NCBI GenBank assembly: GCA_017546505.1
Contig: JAFYWV010000122.1
Location: 22,564 to 86,563, forward strand
Direction of reading: 5' to 3'
Source: Bacteroidaceae bacterium
GTDB taxonomy: Bacteria; Bacteroidota; Bacteroidia; Bacteroidales; Bacteroidaceae
Length of the DNA stretch: 64,000 nucleotides
The notes beneath the pieces were generated by a model. The model was not told the DNA's origin. It made no database searches and saw nothing but the letters and a program-made list of their open reading frames with translations. The translations under genes were made by a program, and so were the position numbers. Positions within the stretch are counted from its first letter, which is position 1. Every line of letters starts with the position of its first letter. Of this stretch, positions 16,001 through 23,791 are shown in pieces.

Positions 16001-16951
16001 ATGAAAAAAATCTTTCTGTCTATAATTTTTATATCTTCGGCATTACTGCTGTTTGCACAAGCCAAGAAACCAACGATTATGGTTGTCCCAAGCGACCAAT
16101 GGTGTATAAAGAACGGATACACACAAACAATTGACATTCAAGGAGCATCTACTGTTATACCCGATTATCAGGCAGCTTTGCAAAACAGTACCGATTTGTT
16201 GATGGCCATAAGCAAAATCAATGAGATGATGACTGAACGCGGTTTCCCGCTAAAAAACCTTGAGTCATCGCTCAAGACTTTGAGAGACCAGGCTGCTGAA
16301 GACGCAATGCTTACCGGCAAGGAGGGCGGCGAAGTTGCAGAAACTCCGATTGACAAACTGAAGAAAGTTGCCAAAGCAGACATCTGGATGCAGCTCACTT
16401 ACACCGTCAACCAAGCAGGGCCCAAACGTTCATTGTCGTTTAATCTTCAAGGACTCGACGCCTACACAGACAAACAGATTGCCGGTGCTTCGGGCACAAG
16501 CGCACAATCATTCACCACTGAGGTTCAAATTCTTGTAGAAGAGGCCATATTGTCACATATCGACCTGTTCAATTCACAGTTACAGGCACATTTTGACGAT
16601 ATGTTCACCAATGGACGAGAAATCATTGTACGCATAAAAACCTGGGACAATATCGGCTATGACCTTGAAGAGGAGTTTGATGGAGAGATGCTGAGCACCA
16701 TCATCGAGGATTGGATAGCCGACAACACAGTTCAGGGACGCTTCAACACCTCCACTGTAACAGAAAACAATATGCTGTTCGAGCAGGTTAGAATACCACT
16801 CGAAATAGAGGAGAATGGAAAAGTCAGGGCAATCGATGCACGCCGTTGGGTTGGTATGTTGAGAAAATATCTGAGAGACAATTACAGCATTGAATCAAAG
16901 CTGATGATGCAGGGTCTGGGCCAGGCACAGTTGGTTATCGGTGCTAAATAA
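16001..16951 (+). CDS. Exported DUF6175-like protein (SPFH operon, gene 3)
   Basis: A 316-residue protein starting at MKKIFLSIIFISSALLLFAQA, a normal Sec signal peptide; an in-frame upstream start at 15944 would place this signal internally. The mature chain begins KPTIMVVPSDQWC and has a first alpha/beta domain followed by a second, acidic one (DLEEEFDGEMLSTIIEDWI). This pattern resembles the Bacteroidales DUF6175 family and, loosely, the CsgG/FlgT-type fold. No enzymatic motif is seen. Probable location is the periplasm or inner face of the outer membrane. Family naming is from memory and moderate in certainty; function unknown. Confidence 0.68.
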   Translation: MKKIFLSIIFISSALLLFAQAKKPTIMVVPSDQWCIKNGYTQTIDIQGASTVIPDYQAALQNSTDLLMAISKINEMMTERGFPLKNLESSLKTLRDQAAEDAMLTGKEGGEVAETPIDKLKKVAKADIWMQLTYTVNQAGPKRSLSFNLQGLDAYTDKQIAGASGTSAQSFTTEVQILVEEAILSHIDLFNSQLQAHFDDMFTNGREIIVRIKTWDNIGYDLEEEFDGEMLSTIIEDWIADNTVQGRFNTSTVTENNMLFEQVRIPLEIEENGKVRAIDARRWVGMLRKYLRDNYSIESKLMMQGLGQAQLVIGAK

Positions 16952-17026
16952 GAGGTTGTTTAGAAACACATAAAAAAGAACACTATTCAAACAACTTATA
17001 AACCTTAATTGAGAAAGCATTATATT

Positions 17027-18394
17027 ATGGGACTATTCGATAGAAAAAAAGAAGGTGGTTTTATGGACGTTATACGTTGCGATGAGACCAAATACTTCGT
17101 TTGGAAGTGGCGTCCGTCTGGAGAAGCCAATTCTACGAAAAAAGAGAATGCTATACGCTATGGAAGTTCGTTAAGAGTAAAAAAAGGCGAAGTTGCAGTA
17201 TTCTTTTACAAGAAAAAAGATGGGGAAATTATGGATTGCATCGTAGGTCCATACGACGACACAATCAAGACAGCAAACTTTCCCGTATTGACAAGCATCG
17301 TCGGTGCAGCGTTTGGCGGCAACTCACCTTTCCAGGCCGAGATTTACTTCATAGACACCGAGAGCAATAACCAGTTGAACTTTGCAGTGCCCTATTTCAA
17401 TGCTACAGACCCACGATGGCCAGACCACAAGGTGCCGGTAGCAGTGCGTGGAAAAGTAACGTTCACAATCAGCGATCACAACCTGTTTCTCGAAAAAAAC
17501 AGGCTCGTGGACTTTGATCTGGACGAATTCTATGCAAGAATAAAAAGCGCGATGGTGAGAAAGATAAAGGGCATTGTTGCAAATGCGCCCTATGATTTCT
17601 CCCTGCCACTTATTCAACTGGAAAGAAAGGTCGATTTTCTCTCTGAGGTAGCAGAGGAGAGGCTCAAAGGAAGAATTGATGAGTTCGGTGTGGAGTTGAA
17701 GCATATAGATATAGAGAATATAGAAATCGATGATGAGTCTGACGAATACTATGAGCTGAAACGTCTGACAGCAGACTCTGCAGCCGACGCTGCAGCATTC
17801 CAGTCGGAGATGAACAAGAAGAACCTTATCGACACACAGGCTATAAATGCCGAAAATATGGCAGAAACTATGCGAATTCAGAGAGAGGAGATGCAGCGCA
17901 ATCAAAGACTGCAAACCGAGACAAATTTTCTTGGCGCTCACTCTGCAAATTTGCAGGCTGATGTGTTGAAGACCGCAGCCTCAGGCATTGGCAATATGGG
18001 CGTTAACCTTGGTGGAGGAGATATGTCGGGCTTTAATCCTGCAGGAATGATGATGGGTATGGCGCTTGGAGGTTCTATGGGAGGCCAAATGAACAATATG
18101 ATGAACCAGATGGGACAGCAGATGCAGAATTCAATGTCTGCACCACCACCTATTCCGGAGGTCAAGTATATGCTTGCCAACAATGGACAGCAGTTCGGGC
18201 CTTTCAATATGATGCAGATGTCACAATTAGTACAAAACGGACAGATGACAAAGGAGACATACGTGTGGAAACAAGGTATGGTTGCTTGGGATTTTGCAGG
18301 CAATGTACAGGAGCTGGCATCGTTGTTTATGCAGGCTGCTCCACCGCCACCACCTCCGGGTAATGGTATGCCACCTGTTCCTCCTTGTATGTAA
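17027..18394 (+). CDS. SPFH-domain protein with coiled coil, Met/Gly-rich linker and GYF_2 domain (gene 4)
   Basis: A 455-residue cytoplasmic protein. Residues about 10-230 form an SPFH/Band-7 domain of the YdjI (virion-core-like) type: DVIRCDETKYFVWKW, LRVKKGEVAVFFYKKKDG, and the helical end GIVANAPYDFSLPLIQLERK. A charged coiled coil follows (about 235-310), then a Gly/Met/Asn-rich linker (about 315-370) and a GYF_2 (DUF4339) domain (YMLANNGQQFGPFNMMQM), ending in a polyproline tail (APPPPPPGNG). The start MGLFDRKKEGGFMD is typical for this group; a TTG at 17009 is rejected. In Bacillus subtilis the related YdjI recruits PspA with the membrane proteins YdjG and YdjH. SPFH proteins form membrane scaffolds, which I infer here. 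Confidence 0.85.
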   Translation: MGLFDRKKEGGFMDVIRCDETKYFVWKWRPSGEANSTKKENAIRYGSSLRVKKGEVAVFFYKKKDGEIMDCIVGPYDDTIKTANFPVLTSIVGAAFGGNSPFQAEIYFIDTESNNQLNFAVPYFNATDPRWPDHKVPVAVRGKVTFTISDHNLFLEKNRLVDFDLDEFYARIKSAMVRKIKGIVANAPYDFSLPLIQLERKVDFLSEVAEERLKGRIDEFGVELKHIDIENIEIDDESDEYYELKRLTADSAADAAAFQSEMNKKNLIDTQAINAENMAETMRIQREEMQRNQRLQTETNFLGAHSANLQADVLKTAASGIGNMGVNLGGGDMSGFNPAGMMMGMALGGSMGGQMNNMMNQMGQQMQNSMSAPPPIPEVKYMLANNGQQFGPFNMMQMSQLVQNGQMTKETYVWKQGMVAWDFAGNVQELASLFMQAAPPPPPPGNGMPPVPPCM

Positions 18395-18412
18395 TTAAAA
18401 AAGAAAAGTATT

Positions 18413-18748
18413 ATGGACAACTCTAATTTTTATTCAATAGACCGTCTGGTCGAGTTCGGGCTAAGCTTGGCCATATCACAGCAAATGGTAAGTTCTATGA
18501 ACCAAGCAATAAAACAGATGTATATCCCAGGTTCTATTGCTTCAATGCCTTTGCCCAATGTTTTTTATTTGGCAATAGACAACAAGCCTGTGGGGCCATT
18601 GGGAGAGTTTGATTTTATGAAAATGATTGAAAGTGGAAAGGCCACAAAAGACACATTAGGTTGGATGCCCGGAATGCAAAGCTGGCAACCGATAGCATCC
18701 ATCCCGGCAATGTTGAAAGTGATTGCATTAACCCCACCTTCACTATAA
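18413..18748 (+). CDS. GYF_2 (DUF4339) domain protein (gene 5)
   Basis: A 111-residue protein. Residues about 43-105 form a GYF_2 domain: VFYLAIDNKPVGPLGEFDF, then TLGWMPGMQSWQPIASIP. This is a paralogue of the domain at the end of gene 4 (both have GP, a W-x-x-GM and a terminal helix). The N-terminal 40 residues (SIDRLVEFGLSLAISQQM) look helical and amphipathic. GYF_2 domains are thought to mediate protein contacts. The gene starts 18 bp after gene 4 and no signal peptide is present, so both act in the cytoplasm; a shared partner is plausible. Confidence 0.8.
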   Translation: MDNSNFYSIDRLVEFGLSLAISQQMVSSMNQAIKQMYIPGSIASMPLPNVFYLAIDNKPVGPLGEFDFMKMIESGKATKDTLGWMPGMQSWQPIASIPAMLKVIALTPPSL

Positions 18749-18769
18749 AGAACAATAAATACAAGAACT

Positions 18770-19126
18770 ATGAACTCTTTTAAAATAAATCTGTTCACAA
18801 CTGTTATTACAGTTGCCATTGTAGCATTGTTGACCTATTGTCTGTACATTTGGACAGACAAAGAGGCCAACGTGGCACTCTTTACAACAGGAAATGCCTT
18901 AATATTGTTTGCAACCCTGTTTGGTGTTATGGGTTTCTCACTTGAGAGTAAAAGAACATTGATAATGGTGAGAACCATCTCTGCCATATTCTTTATAGTT
19001 ATGCTCATTTCCTGTATTATATTCTGTAGCGTAGGCACAGGAAATCCGCCATATATTATTGTAAACGGTCTATTGCTGCTCATTTATATCCTGGCGATAT
19101 ATTATGCAATAAAAGCTGATGTCTAA
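18770..19126 (+). CDS. Four-helix inner-membrane protein (gene 6)
   Basis: A 118-residue protein with four predicted membrane helices (about residues 8-28, 36-57, 65-86 and 92-114), little outside them, and no recognised family. Short gaps (21 and 24 bp) tie it to genes 5 and 7. It may be the membrane partner for the SPFH scaffold, as YdjH or similar proteins are in other systems; that is inference from context. Confidence 0.7.
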   Translation: MNSFKINLFTTVITVAIVALLTYCLYIWTDKEANVALFTTGNALILFATLFGVMGFSLESKRTLIMVRTISAIFFIVMLISCIIFCSVGTGNPPYIIVNGLLLLIYILAIYYAIKADV

Positions 19127-19150
19127 CAAGAACATACACATAAAAATACT

Positions 19151-20287
19151 ATGAGAAACCATATTATCAACAGTATCCTTGCCATTCTTTTACTTTTTGT
19201 AGCAATTGGCTCAAATGCCCAAAACAATCAGAAGAAGAGTGACGATCTTGGACGCATAGCCCTGAGTCCTTTTGTGACTTCCAATGCTAATATACCCGAA
19301 TATGCTGTATCCGTAATGAACAACAAGCTCAGTCGGATTGCGGCAAAGCACGGTATGGCAAGTACTTCAATAGATAACAGATTTGTAATTACAGCCAATA
19401 TGGTTGAAATTTCAAAGGATGTTACGGCAAGTGCTCCTCCTATGATTTCCCTCACATTGTCACCTACCATATATATTGGTGACGGCTTTACAGGCGAGTT
19501 GTTTGCAAGCTGTGAAATGCCACCGGTGAAGGGAGTTGGAGACAATGAGACCAAAGCCTATCTGAATGCAATAAAATCAATACAGGCGAACAACCCTGCT
19601 GTGGTAAAATGCATTGATGAAGGAAAGAAGAAAATCATAGAGTTCTATAACTCACAGATTGATTTTCTGCTGGCCGAGGCCGAGTCTATGGCAAAGTCAC
19701 AGAACTTTGACGAGGCAATGTGTCTGTTGGCATCTGTCCCGACCGTATGCAAGGATGCCTATCTGAAAGCTTATGAAAAAATAGGAGAGGTATACCAAAG
19801 AAAGATTGACCTTGAGGGAGATATATTGTATAACGAGGCATACGCTCAATGGAACACAGCCAAAACCCAGGAGTCTGCACAGATAGTTGTAGAACTGTTG
19901 GCGCAAATAAACCCTATTTCATCAGCAGCAGCCAAGGGCAGAGCACTTGTTGCAAAAGTTGAGGCACATTATAATGCAATTGCAGCCTGGAGAAGGGAGA
20001 TTGAAGAGAGAAACTGGGCTTTCAAAATGCAGCAGTACGAAGATAAACGCGCCGATGAACAGAGAGACCACGACTTCAAGGTTCAGCAGCACAATGACCA
20101 GGTTGAGTATCAGATGCAGAAATCGAACTTCGACTATGAGGTGCAGATGGAACACGCCCGCAACGGTGGAGCAGCATCAGAATATGCCCTTCAAGAGGTC
20201 AAGAGTATCGTTTCTGTAATGAGCAACAAAGGCTCGGGAGATGGTATAATATCAAAGCTGTCAAAAAAAATATCCAGTTGGTTTTAA
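19151..20287 (+). CDS. Exported protein with TPR-like and coiled-coil parts (gene 7)
   Basis: A 378-residue protein with signal peptide MRNHIINSILAILLLFVAIGSNAQ. The first mature domain (RIALSPFVTSNANIPEYAV, ITANMVEISKDV) has the beta-alpha pattern of CsgG/TolB-N-like lipoprotein domains. A TPR-like helical segment follows (NFDEAMCLLASVP, about residue 185), then a long charged coiled coil (EIEERNWAFKMQQYEDKR, about 275-335) and a short C-terminal helix. It shares the motif [YF]D[KE]AM-x-x-L-x-[ES]VP with gene 8. No enzyme motif is visible; probably a periplasmic structural or sensing component. Confidence 0.7.
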   Translation: MRNHIINSILAILLLFVAIGSNAQNNQKKSDDLGRIALSPFVTSNANIPEYAVSVMNNKLSRIAAKHGMASTSIDNRFVITANMVEISKDVTASAPPMISLTLSPTIYIGDGFTGELFASCEMPPVKGVGDNETKAYLNAIKSIQANNPAVVKCIDEGKKKIIEFYNSQIDFLLAEAESMAKSQNFDEAMCLLASVPTVCKDAYLKAYEKIGEVYQRKIDLEGDILYNEAYAQWNTAKTQESAQIVVELLAQINPISSAAAKGRALVAKVEAHYNAIAAWRREIEERNWAFKMQQYEDKRADEQRDHDFKVQQHNDQVEYQMQKSNFDYEVQMEHARNGGAASEYALQEVKSIVSVMSNKGSGDGIISKLSKKISSWF

Positions 20288-20299
20288 TTGAATAGAGAT

Positions 20300-21304
20300 A
20301 TGCAAAGAGAATATAATAAATGCCCTGCTTGTGGCGAAATAAGAAAAGCTTTCTCGGCACAATGTCCCAGTTGTGGATATGATTTCCAGAATGCCTGCGC
20401 AAAGGTTGTTGAAGAACTGAATGCAAAGTTCGAAGTGGTTGCATTGGATGATTACACCAATTCAGAACGGGAGAAATTGCAGTTGGAGCTGATAAAGTCT
20501 TTCACCATACCACAGATAAAAGAGGAGCTGCTGGACCTGCTGATGTATATTCAGCCTAAAGCAACAGTCAAGAACGAAACAAAGGTCACCGTTGAGTGGC
20601 GATTAAGACAAAAGGAGGTCATCAACAGAGCCAAGATGGCTTTCGCCAATGACAGGAAAATACTGGAAAAGATTCAAAGCTACGAAGACGAATTAAAGAA
20701 ACTTGAAAAACAGCACTTCCGCAAATGGTGGCAAAAGACATCAATACTGACAAAAATAGCCATAGCCGTTGTTCTTCTGTTCATTCTGATACTTATAATA
20801 CCGGCAAAAGACAATTCTCCCGAGACTTACTCTGTAAAGTTTGCCGAAGCCGTTGAGAATAAGGAGTATGACAAGGCTATGGACTACCTGAGCGAAGTTC
20901 CGTCTATGGGCAGAATAATCTCGGACCAGTACTTGACTTTGATTGATGGACTCATTGAAGAAGGCAGAGTTGTAGAGGCTGAAAATCTTTATAACAACTT
21001 AAACAGTTTTGTCAACAGAAGCGAGAACGCCAATCATTTGTCAAAGACCTGCGACAACTTTATAAAATACTATGTTGACAAGGGCAATATTGACAAAGCC
21101 GGCAAGTTTGCAACAGAGGTGGATGGAATTGCAACTGTACTTAAGAATATAATTCTTAGCGGTGACACGAATGCTGCTATAAAGTACTACAAGCGCAACT
21201 CCCACAAGTTGACAAAATACGACAGCAAGCAAAGGAAGCGTGTACTTATGTGCAACGACGAGATTGTTGAGAACTTCATTTATGATAATAATCTATTGAA
21301 ATGA
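20300..21304 (+). CDS. Zinc-ribbon single-span membrane protein with TPR-like tail (gene 8)
   Basis: A 334-residue protein. An N-terminal zinc ribbon (CPAC at 8-11 and CPSC at 22-25) precedes a helical region, one membrane helix (about 149-168, ILTKIAIAVVLLFILILIIP) and a C-terminal helical domain with a TPR-like unit (EYDKAMDYLSEVPS). The positive residues before the helix (HFRKWWQK) place the zinc ribbon in the cytoplasm and the tail in the periplasm. The layout resembles B. subtilis YdjG. I prefer the ATG at 20300 over a TTG at 20288 that abuts the gene 7 stop. It is the last gene of the operon, 42 bp before a strong terminator. Confidence 0.75.
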   Translation: MQREYNKCPACGEIRKAFSAQCPSCGYDFQNACAKVVEELNAKFEVVALDDYTNSEREKLQLELIKSFTIPQIKEELLDLLMYIQPKATVKNETKVTVEWRLRQKEVINRAKMAFANDRKILEKIQSYEDELKKLEKQHFRKWWQKTSILTKIAIAVVLLFILILIIPAKDNSPETYSVKFAEAVENKEYDKAMDYLSEVPSMGRIISDQYLTLIDGLIEEGRVVEAENLYNNLNSFVNRSENANHLSKTCDNFIKYYVDKGNIDKAGKFATEVDGIATVLKNIILSGDTNAAIKYYKRNSHKLTKYDSKQRKRVLMCNDEIVENFIYDNNLLK

Positions 21305-21346
21305 ATTGACGGGTCGTTGCCGTAAATCAAAATCACAAATACTTAA

Positions 21347-21389
21347 ACAAAATGAGAGATTTTCAGTTACTGAAAATCTCTCATTTTGT
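21347..21389. terminator. Terminator of the SPFH operon and of ispG
   Basis: A perfect 20-bp stem (arm starting ACAAAATGAGAG) with a TTA loop, flanked by A and T runs so that it works in both directions. It sits between converging genes. Confidence 0.85.
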
Positions 21390-21405
21390 TGTCTTTATTT
21401 TGTCT

Positions 21406-23145
21406 TTATTTATCAGCCCTATCGCTGTCTATGAGTTTCAGCAGACGCTCGATAGCCTCTTCCTCAGGGATATTCTTTTCTACGCACTCTTTGCGACGAT
21501 AGAGAGAAACTTTCCCACGAGCAGCACCAACATAGCCATAATCGGCATCGGCCATCTCACCCGGACCATTTACAATACAGCCCATAACGCCAATCTTCAG
21601 CCCTTTAAGGTGGGCTGTTGCAGACTTGATACGCGCAAGTGTACCCTGAAGGTCATACATTGTACGGCCACAACCGGGACAAGCTATATACTCGGTCTTG
21701 CTTATGCGGGCACGTGTTGCCTGCAGTATACCGAACATAATTGCATTTAGCTCCTCGGCACTGCTCGATGGATTCTCAAGCCACAAACCATCGACAAGGC
21801 CATCAATGAGAAGCACACCCAAATCGGCCGAAGCCTTAATGCGTAACGACTCTACAGAAGGTTCATCATACAACCTGCGGATGATGACAGGAGCATCAAT
21901 GCCTTCGAGCATCAGCTTATGCACCAAAGCACGCAACTCGCCCACAGGGTTCGCGTGGGTTGTCGAAGCAACAATGACTATATCCTTTAGAGACTTAAGT
22001 TTTGCAATATTATCTGCTGTAAGGTCCTTATACTCCACAGCGACAAACCTTGTATCCACAGCATTCTCCAACGCTACAACAGGCACCAGGCCGGCAACAA
22101 TATCCGGTGCAATATCCTTGTCCTCAACCTCGCCTCCAACAACTACCGGCACATTGTATCCACCTATAATACCAAACCCGTATGTCTTGCGGCGTACAGG
22201 CTCCTCGTAGTTGAATGAGGGAGCAACGACTGCCTCTACAAGCTGATGGCCTGCACGACAAGTAACATAATCGGCAAGCTGCTTTGCTACAGGGATTTCA
22301 TTCTCGGGAGCCTCGGCGAGTGACACGCGCAGAGTATCACCTATACCGTCTGCAAGAAGTGCACCGATACCGACAGCGCTCTTTATGCGTCCGTCCTCGG
22401 CATCACCGGCCTCGGTCACACCAAGATGCAAAGGATAATTTATCCCCTCCTCGGCCATCACACGCACAAGACGGCGAACGGTTGTCACCATCATTGCTGT
22501 GTTACTGGTTTTTATAGAGACTACCACATTGTTGAAATTCTCGTCACGACAGATGCGCAGGAACTCCATACACGATTCCACGACGCCTGATGGCGTATCG
22601 CCATAGCGGCTCATAATGCGGTCGCTTAGTGAACCGTGATTCACGCCCACGCGCACAGCCTTCCCCTCGGCCTTGCAAATATCAAGGAACGCCACAAAAC
22701 GCTCGCGCAAACGCTTGAGTTCATCGGCATATTCGGCATCGGTGTAATCGATATGTTTGAACGTACGCGCCGTGTCTACATAGTTTCCCGGGTTGACACG
22801 CACCTTGTCGGCATAACGTGCAGCCGTATCGGCCACTGCTGCATTAAAATGTACATCGGCAACAAGCGGAACATTACACCCACGCGCAAGCAGTTGCTGC
22901 TTTATATTGCCAAGATTAACAGCCTCGCGATTACCCTGTGTGGTAAGGCGTACAAGCTCACCGCCACGCTCTACAATGCGCAGCGTCTGCTCTACACTAC
23001 CATCCGTATCCATTGTGCTGGTATTGGTCATAGACTGCACACGCACCGGTTGCGCACAACCGATAGCAACGCCGCCGACAGAGACCTCTACCGTCTCACG
23101 ACGATGGTAGTTGAAGAGGTTTATATCAGTTTGTTTTGTATTCAT
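21406..23145 (-). CDS. ispG: 4-Hydroxy-3-methylbut-2-enyl diphosphate synthase, long form
   Basis: A 579-residue IspG (GcpE), an iron-sulfur enzyme of the MEP isoprenoid pathway. The C-terminal 4Fe-4S domain shows CPGCGRTMYDL and GCIVNGPGEMADADYGYVG; the N-terminal TIM barrel begins RRETVEVSVGGVAIG. The insert between them makes the long form found in Bacteroidetes, Chlamydiae and plants. The start [16 protein letters not shown] at 23145 overlaps the 3' end of purE by 20 bp, indicating translational coupling; a longer upstream frame is only purE in another phase. The dxs gene of the same pathway is at 34032-35927. Confidence 0.94.
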   Translation of the reverse strand: MNTKQTDINLFNYHRRETVEVSVGGVAIGCAQPVRVQSMTNTSTMDTDGSVEQTLRIVERGGELVRLTTQGNREAVNLGNIKQQLLARGCNVPLVADVHFNAAVADTAARYADKVRVNPGNYVDTARTFKHIDYTDAEYADELKRLRERFVAFLDICKAEGKAVRVGVNHGSLSDRIMSRYGDTPSGVVESCMEFLRICRDENFNNVVVSIKTSNTAMMVTTVRRLVRVMAEEGINYPLHLGVTEAGDAEDGRIKSAVGIGALLADGIGDTLRVSLAEAPENEIPVAKQLADYVTCRAGHQLVEAVVAPSFNYEEPVRRKTYGFGIIGGYNVPVVVGGEVEDKDIAPDIVAGLVPVVALENAVDTRFVAVEYKDLTADNIAKLKSLKDIVIVASTTHANPVGELRALVHKLMLEGIDAPVIIRRLYDEPSVESLRIKASADLGVLLIDGLVDGLWLENPSSSAEELNAIMFGILQATRARISKTEYIACPGCGRTMYDLQGTLARIKSATAHLKGLKIGVMGCIVNGPGEMADADYGYVGAARGKVSLYRRKECVEKNIPEEEAIERLLKLIDSDRADK

Positions 23146-23632
23146 ATTTGAGTTCCTTGAGCTCTTCATTTGCTTTCTCAATCTTTTTACAGAGGTTACT
23201 CTTATAACAAGCCAGACGGTCGGCAAGTTCGGCATCGGCAAGCGACAACATCTCGACAGCCAGAATTGCAGCATTGAGCGATGCATTCACGCCAACAGTT
23301 GCTACAGGAATACCCGGAGGCATCTGCACAATGGCAAGCAACGCGTCCATACCATCCAATGTACTGTTGATGGGCACACCAATCACGGGAAGGGTTGTAC
23401 TTGCGGCAATTACACCGGGAAGATGAGCAGCCATACCTGCCGCAGCAATGATAACCTTCACACCGCGCTCCTTTGCGCCCTTTGCGAAGGCCTCGACAGC
23501 CTCGGGTGTGCGGTGAGCCGAGAGTGCATTAACCTCAAACGGCACTTTCATCTCATTAAGAAAATCTGTAGCTTTCTTCATTACAGGCAGGTCCGATGTA
23601 CTGCCCATTATAACACTGACAATTGCTTTCAT
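23126..23632 (-). CDS. purE: N5-carboxyaminoimidazole ribonucleotide mutase
   Basis: A 168-residue class I PurE for purine synthesis. Conserved blocks are [22 protein letters not shown] (with the catalytic His) and [18 protein letters not shown]. Length is normal. Its 3' end overlaps ispG by 20 bp, so the two are co-transcribed. No purK is visible in the window. Confidence 0.95.
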   Translation of the reverse strand: MKAIVSVIMGSTSDLPVMKKATDFLNEMKVPFEVNALSAHRTPEAVEAFAKGAKERGVKVIIAAAGMAAHLPGVIAASTTLPVIGVPINSTLDGMDALLAIVQMPPGIPVATVGVNASLNAAILAVEMLSLADAELADRLACYKSNLCKKIEKANEELKELKYEYKTN

Positions 23633-23752
23633 ATTCTGTTTTTGTTTTATTATTGTCTATTTATTTCGTAAGAATTATCGTCACTATGCTCTGTCGGGAA
23701 TAACAAAAATTGTGCAAACAGGAAGCAAACCCGCACCAGCACTCGCAAAACC

Positions 23753-23787
23753 TCACCTTTCAGTTTTCACCTTTCAGCTTTCAACTT
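23753..23787 (-). repeat. Five degenerate heptad repeats after fbp
   Basis: Five consecutive 7-bp units of form TCAnnTT (TCACCTT, TCAGTTT, TCACCTT, TCAGCTT, TCAACTT), which is AAnnTGA on the minus strand. The array begins 4 bp after the fbp stop codon. A similar heptad array follows the ATPase stop at 30015. Confidence 0.7.
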
Positions 23788-23791
23788 ACTG

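Noticed and set aside
17938-18420. A proline/glycine-rich minus-strand frame of 160 codons
   Set aside because: Antisense to the low-complexity linker and polyproline tail of the SPFH protein; its composition is a mirror of those repeats.
23146-23286. N-terminal extension of ispG by 47 codons
   Set aside because: The extension is purE read in another frame; the IspG family starts near [11 protein letters not shown].
23753-23787. CRISPR-like short repeat array
   Set aside because: The units are 7 bp and contiguous without spacers; this is a simple tandem repeat. The same holds for 30015-30052.
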